Assembly (NCBI GenBank): GCA_040954595.2
Contig: CM082590.2
Location: 10,168,001-10,232,000 of the forward strand
DNA: 64,000 bases
Direction of reading: 5' to 3'
Source: Balanoglossus misakiensis
Lineage: Eukaryota; Hemichordata
The notes beneath the pieces are model-generated. The model was not told the DNA's origin and ran no database searches. It worked only from the letters and a program-made list of their open reading frames with translations. Position 1 is the stretch's first letter. The number at the start of each line of letters is the position of its first letter. Made by a program: the position numbers and the translations under genes. Below are positions 59,275-64,000 of the stretch, one piece after another.

Positions 59275-62200
59275 ATGTCCCCAGTGAGGAACAGACTGTA
59301 TAGTGGTAGTTGTCCGGGTGAAATGTCGGCTGTAGGCGATATGGATGAAAATGCTGTTGAGGTAAGAAAACCAGTGACATCGCATGTGATGATGGTGGTG
59401 TTGGAAATCGACAAGGGCATGTCATCCTTTGAAATTGACAGGAGTCGGTTTCGTGGGTACAGTTTATATTCCGAAAAAGTTTTGATCGGAGTTCATTGGG
59501 TACTATCTTCGTCCATGGTTGTTTGGTTAGTACATATACCCCAGATATAGGGTATGTTGTTAGTATCATTAGGTGATAATCAAATGAACTTACCTGTATA
59601 CAAACGTTCTTCTCATACATTACTTACTGTGTTTGCAGGATCTTACAGCGGACATATTCACTGAGCTGGTAGATGAGGTTACTCTCGGACTGTGCTTCGA
59701 ATTTCACCGTTCTTGTAAAACCGGTGCTTTCTTCCTTGATGACGTTGATCCAGAGTAAGTATTCTTTATTACTGGAACTTAAATGTTCCTTGATAAGTGA
59801 GGGAAGAATTAATTTCACACATTCCCCTCAGTTTGTAAGTAAGTTTACTGCACTGCCCCAAAACAGAAACTCAAGCAACTGTTTCTTCTTCTTTTTTCAC
59901 TCTTCTCTAGGACCATGAAACAGTATGGTAAGTTCCTCCTCAAAATTTCAATCAAAAGTTTTCACTCCTGACTTCCTGTGTATATACCCAATGTAGTGTA
60001 GAAGCTAGACGAAGCTGCAAAGTTCTGATGGTTTGGACACTATCGTACATTAAAAAAAATACTCATACACACATGCAAATGTATGTATAGTGTGTGTGTG
60101 TGTGTACGTATGTATGTATGTATGTATGTATGTATGTATGTATGTATTTATTTATTTATTTATTTATTTATTAGACTTACAACAAATAATTATTATACTA
60201 TCTCACAACCACAGAAATAGTGGACAAACTAGGATTAGACGTGTTTGGTCAGGTACCTCTGAAGAAAACCGTGGAGTGTGTTTGCCCAAACTGCAATAGA
60301 ACTCTCTCTGCGTCGCGATTTGCACCACATCTGGAGAAGTGTATGGGTATGGGCAGAAATAGCAGTAGAATAGCCAATAGAAGGTAAGTTAGGCTCCTAT
60401 TCCAGGGTCCATACGCTTCATCCTGCGAAGTTGATCCATCTGGAAAAGCACAGAGAAAGCTCCTTTAAAAATCAGAGAATTCTGAGTAAGTTGAGTGAAG
60501 ACATGAGGAGTGATAAGTATCAGCCAGTATTGACTTGTTGCATTTTTTGCCTTATTCCTTTTTCAGACTCATAGCCAACAGCGGCAAAGTTGAGAGTGAC
60601 AATGAAATAGATGATCAAGAAGATGAATGGTCAGCGAATGCAGACAAGAAAAACAGTAAGTTTGTCTTAACCCTGGAGATTAATTAAATCTGTTCCCATC
60701 ATTAAATATTAAGGGTGATGGGAATACATTTTGATTGAGTTGTGTTGAAAATTAGGACTGCTGCACACATTATCTTGATATTTTGTTACTATTTTTTTCA
60801 TCCAGTGTATAAGAAATTTAAGAAGGAAAGAATGGTTAACTCCCCAAGAAGAGTGACAAAGCCTAGTTCAAGTAGACAGAAAAATGGTAAGTATGACAGA
60901 ACATACCATTTCTGTAGCACTTTCAGAAATGCTGCAAGTCGTACTTAACATGGTTGTCTCAAAGCAAACCCGATAGTCTTTATGAAATCTAATTTGTACT
61001 CAGCTTATATAATTGGTTAGTCTAGGATCTAGTCGTGTTTTGTCCACTTTGCTCTAAAACTACTGGCTAGACAGATGCTCTCAAGTCTTTGTCCGGTTTT
61101 TGTTTTCCAGGTGACACGAGCAGTGTACATTCGGAATCAAGTATGACTTATAAAGTAAGTTTCTACTCTAGAGTTACCTGGATATTTTGTGTGGCTTTGT
61201 GATTGTGAATCTTTGTGATGAATGTCTAAACATTATTGAGACAATACTCGCTTCCTTTTGCTTTGTAGCCCTTTAATGGGTACGAATCGCTGTCAATGGA
61301 AGAAAGGAAACAGCTATTAATGAGCACATGTGGTGTTATATCAGAACATACTAGAAAGATGTGTACAAGGTAAGCTGAGTCTTAATTTTAAATATTTAAA
61401 ACGCATTAATATCAAGTTAATAGAACACATTTAAAGTGTGTGTAAACCCTGTAGAATAACTCTCACTTACCAGACACCCAAACCTCACTTACCAGACATC
61501 TGAACTTCCTTACCTGATATTTGAACTTCCTTATAATACATTTGAACTTACCAACCACTTAAAGCAACCATCTGTTTGTGTTACAGATCTCACCGGTGCC
61601 CACAACATAGCGATGAACAGAGAAGAGGTGTTCGAGCTCATTTACTAGGATCTGGTGAGGATAGGTAAGTAACACACATGGACATTACTGTTGAGTGTTG
61701 TAAGTATGAGTGTGTATGTATGTATGTATCTATGTATGTATGTAGGTCTGTGATAGAGTCTTTATACAATTGTACATGCGAGTATTTGTAACATAATATG
61801 ACACAGTAAATACAACTCACCTGAGAAAAGGGAAGTTTCATACACATTTTCCGTTTATACATTTCAGGACTGTAGGTGAAAATGACGACATCCACGTGGA
61901 CATTGATAGCTATGAAGACACTGAGAATTCTTTCCTACGCGACACATTTACCTGGGATGGCAGTTCGACCAACGCATCACCAGCCGACTCCAACTCAACC
62001 ACAAGTAAGAAGACTTATAGATATCTCATTTATGTGGGGCATATAAAAAAGACTGATTTGCCAAGTGACTTCCAAAACTGGCCTTTCTAGACGGTCAATT
62101 AATGTACTTGTATGTTGTACAGGGAATGTTACTTGGCCACTAGTTTCTACTAGAGGTGGCCACTTATGTATTGAAGACATCTTGGTACAACTTATAGTCC

Positions 62201-62336
62201 TTTCAAAACATTTAAAAATATTTTTTTGTTAATTTCAGGTACTAATAGTAATGTGACCAAGCGATACAGAAAAAAGTCGAAACATCAGAGACACAAGAAG
62301 ACTAAAAGCACACTGACTTATGACAACGTTGACTGA
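59275..62336 (+). CDS. ATXN7L3: Ataxin-7-like 3, SAGA deubiquitinase-module subunit
   Basis: The Sgf11 homologue that activates the H2B deubiquitinase USP22 within SAGA in the nucleus. Eleven exons: 59275-59361, 59639-59754, 59911-59927, 60215-60383, 60567-60655, 60806-60886, 61111-61154, 61269-61369, 61587-61664, 61868-62004, 62239-62336. The product is 338 residues (human about 347). An N-terminal helix precedes [14 protein letters not shown]. The Sgf11 zinc finger has C97, C100, H112, C116, in [20 protein letters not shown] followed by [13 protein letters not shown]. The SCA7 domain ([20 protein letters not shown]) is at ~216-250. The Lys-rich tail ends TYDNVD, like the vertebrate end YDDIN. 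Exon 3 is a 17-nt microexon. Alternative in-frame starts exist at 59323 and 59341; the N-terminal 22 residues are not conserved. Confidence 0.95.
60087..60172. repeat. (TG)n-(TATG)n-(TATT)n microsatellite
   Basis: A compound run that shifts from TG to TATG to TATT units inside Atxn7l3 intron 3, ending about 40 bp before the exon 4 acceptor. Confidence 0.92.
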
Positions 62337-63400
62337 AATATAAAGACTACAAAACGCAAGAATTCAGAATTTCTTGCGTTGAGCAATTGATCCTAGGGAT
62401 CTCAGCATTATTAGTAACTGACGATTATGCTCCAGAAGGAGTCGTTTTCGAAGTTAAGTTCTTGAAGTTGACAGTCTCGTCAGAGTTGGCGAAGTTCTTC
62501 TGATCCTGCAGAGTGTATGACTGATGACGCTGTATTTATTTGTCCTAGTTTTTGTGTGTATTCTCAGCTGCCTCCCAGCTTGTCTTGTCTTGTAATTTTG
62601 TTTACATTATCTAGTCTGATGAGCTGAAATAAATTCGGATATCATTACAAAGCGCACTTGGGGAAATCCAGGGTTGAGTTACATCCATCTGAGGAGGTCC
62701 AGTTGATTTGGACCAGGAGTTATCAGTACACTACATGCTCCGGACCCTATGGGCTGACATGACGAAAAACGGCATCTAATCTAACCAGATTTTGGAGCAA
62801 ATTTCTGTAAATTTCTTCTTACATTTCGCCCTCAGCGCAAAACAAAAATAACTTGTTCACTGCTCAGTGGGGGCGCTGTGGGACTCGAATGAGCCTCCAG
62901 GGGTATGGTATGTAGGTCATAATCGAATAACGTCATCGCAGGAATGCAACCCGGAAGGTCTTAATGCAAAGACTATTGCTCCCACTGTCTATGGTTGAAC
63001 TTAAAGTGGACGAGTCGTCGTCATCTTCTAACATTTTCGCATATCTCCGAACCCTTGTTATCTGGTTGTTTCGTGGACCACACTTTGCAGAAGCCTTCGA
63101 GGTGTTTTATAACTAGATTGTGGTAGTCCAAGTATCTGGATGTCTGCGACATCGCATTGAAACCAACTACTGCATACTGCGTAGGTACTAGGTAAGTAAA
63201 CCTTGGAATTAATAGTATGACTCATCGATTTCAAAACTTGGTTACTGTGTACTCTGGTCCTGTGTCTGCCGCAAACTTTCGTTTGTCCAGGATCCTTGGG
63301 TGTGTATTCACAATTTGGAAATATTGAACCCTCTCTAACATCAACAGGTAGGCCAGAAGTTTCGTCAGAAGGTAATAACAACTGTTTGCATCGTTTTCAG
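62337..63400. other. Intergenic region between Atxn7l3 and the BTB gene
   Basis: Holds the Atxn7l3 3' UTR, with AATAAA at 62628-62633, and possibly 5' exons of the BTB gene. A TTAAAGTGGA decamer at 63001-63010 resembles the end of the foldback element at 21841. No other structure is clear. Confidence 0.5.
62628..62633 (+). terminator. Candidate Atxn7l3 polyadenylation signal
   Basis: AATAAA about 290 bases after the stop codon, the first strong hexamer downstream. Confidence 0.55.
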
Positions 63401-64000
63401 GTAGTTTGGACCGAATCTCTCGAAGGCAGGCTTGTGGAGAGTCTTTTAAAAAAGTACCATACAAGGAAGTCTTGCAAAACCACACTGTCATGGCAGAACA
63501 AGTGTTCACAGCTTCTGTTACACCATCAGCGACGCTTGGTGCCAATGTAGGGCCACAGATCTTGAAGAGACTTGATGAATTCAGACGTGATGGTTGGCTT
63601 AACGACACTCTTCTTCAAGTTGATGGTGAAAGTCACGGTTGCCATGGTGTTGTCTTGGCTTCTGCAATTCCGTCGTTACAAGACAAGATTGTGAGCAGCA
63701 GGCAACCAGGTGACGTCGCAACAGTTGTCTTGGAAACCAGCGAGTGTGATGGAGATTCCTTGCGTGATCTGATCGAGTATGCATATACAGGAAGAGTTCA
63801 GATCACGCGTGACAACGTAAATCGCTTGAAAGCGGCTTCTGGGTACTTGGAAATAAGAGAGCTTGAAGGCACATGCGTGGAATTCATCAATAACGCCCAA
63901 AGCGAAATTCGTGAATTCGAAAACAAACTGCAGACAGACAACGTTCTTGCTGGAATGCAGAGGTTACGCCTTGCTACCTCTCTGACTGATGTAACAGTCC
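63401..64000 (+). CDS. BTB/POZ-domain protein, partial at window end
   Basis: One frame is open from a good acceptor (TTTTCAG at 63394-63400) to the last base. An internal ATG is at 63490. From it, a BTB/POZ fold is visible at codons ~30-140: LNDTLLQVDGESHGCHGVVLA is a typical BTB start, then DSLRDLIEYAYTGRVQITRD and NRLKAASGYLEI for the later helices. Such domains mediate dimerisation and cullin-3 or corepressor binding. After the fold, RLRLATSLTDVTV looks like the opening strand of a second BTB domain, cut by the edge. Upstream codons (FKKVPYKEVLQNHTV) may belong to an earlier-starting protein joined in phase 1. Family subtype (kelch-like or other) cannot be decided. Confidence 0.8.

Overview
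This is a eukaryotic nuclear segment: multi-exon genes on both strands with GT-AG introns, low-GC intergenic DNA, microsatellites, satellites and small transposons. The best guess is an invertebrate deuterostome (cephalochordate or hemichordate/other ambulacrarian). The reasons are an Evx gene with chordate-like neighbours, an F-type/C-type lectin fusion, and one linkage group holding genes that in humans are spread over several Hox-bearing chromosomes. The species cannot be fixed from sequence alone.

Layout. 0-21.6 kb is gene-poor and holds only the homeobox gene Evx (+, 3 exons, 4059-10052), flanked by large non-coding tracts. 21.6-27.0 kb is Hibadh (-, 8 exons). 27.0-33.2 kb is non-coding, with four consecutive tandem arrays (periods 257, 254, 87 and 30 bp) and a long (CT)n run. 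33.2-37.6 kb is an unnamed ankyrin-repeat gene (+, 13 coding exons, all introns phase 0). 38.3-44.9 kb is cytosolic methionyl-tRNA synthetase (-, 19 exons, with one apparent 1-base frameshift). 45.9-50.8 kb is a type II membrane lectin (+, 11 exons: TM, Thr-rich stalk, F-lectin, EGF, F-lectin, CTLD). 51.8-53.3 kb is the ATP synthase c-subunit gene (-, 4 exons). 54.3-56.1 kb is Jazf1 (+, 5 exons). 59.3-62.3 kb is Atxn7l3/Sgf11 (+, 11 exons). 63.4 kb to the window end is a BTB/POZ gene (+, partial).

Genes together. There are no operons. The strongest signal is synteny. Evx-Hibadh-Jazf1 repeats the human 7p15 order EVX1-HIBADH-(TAX1BP1)-JAZF1 beside HOXA. Atp5mc, Mars1 and Atxn7l3 have human homologues on the HOXB, HOXC and HOXD chromosomes (17, 12 and 2). 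The window therefore looks like an unduplicated ancestor-like piece of the Hox paralogon flank, with the Hox cluster predicted beyond the left edge. Atp5mc/Jazf1 and Mars1/lectin are head-to-head pairs about 1 kb apart. Gene models were built by hand from splice sites, phase continuity and family similarity. Untranslated regions and exact promoters are not resolved.
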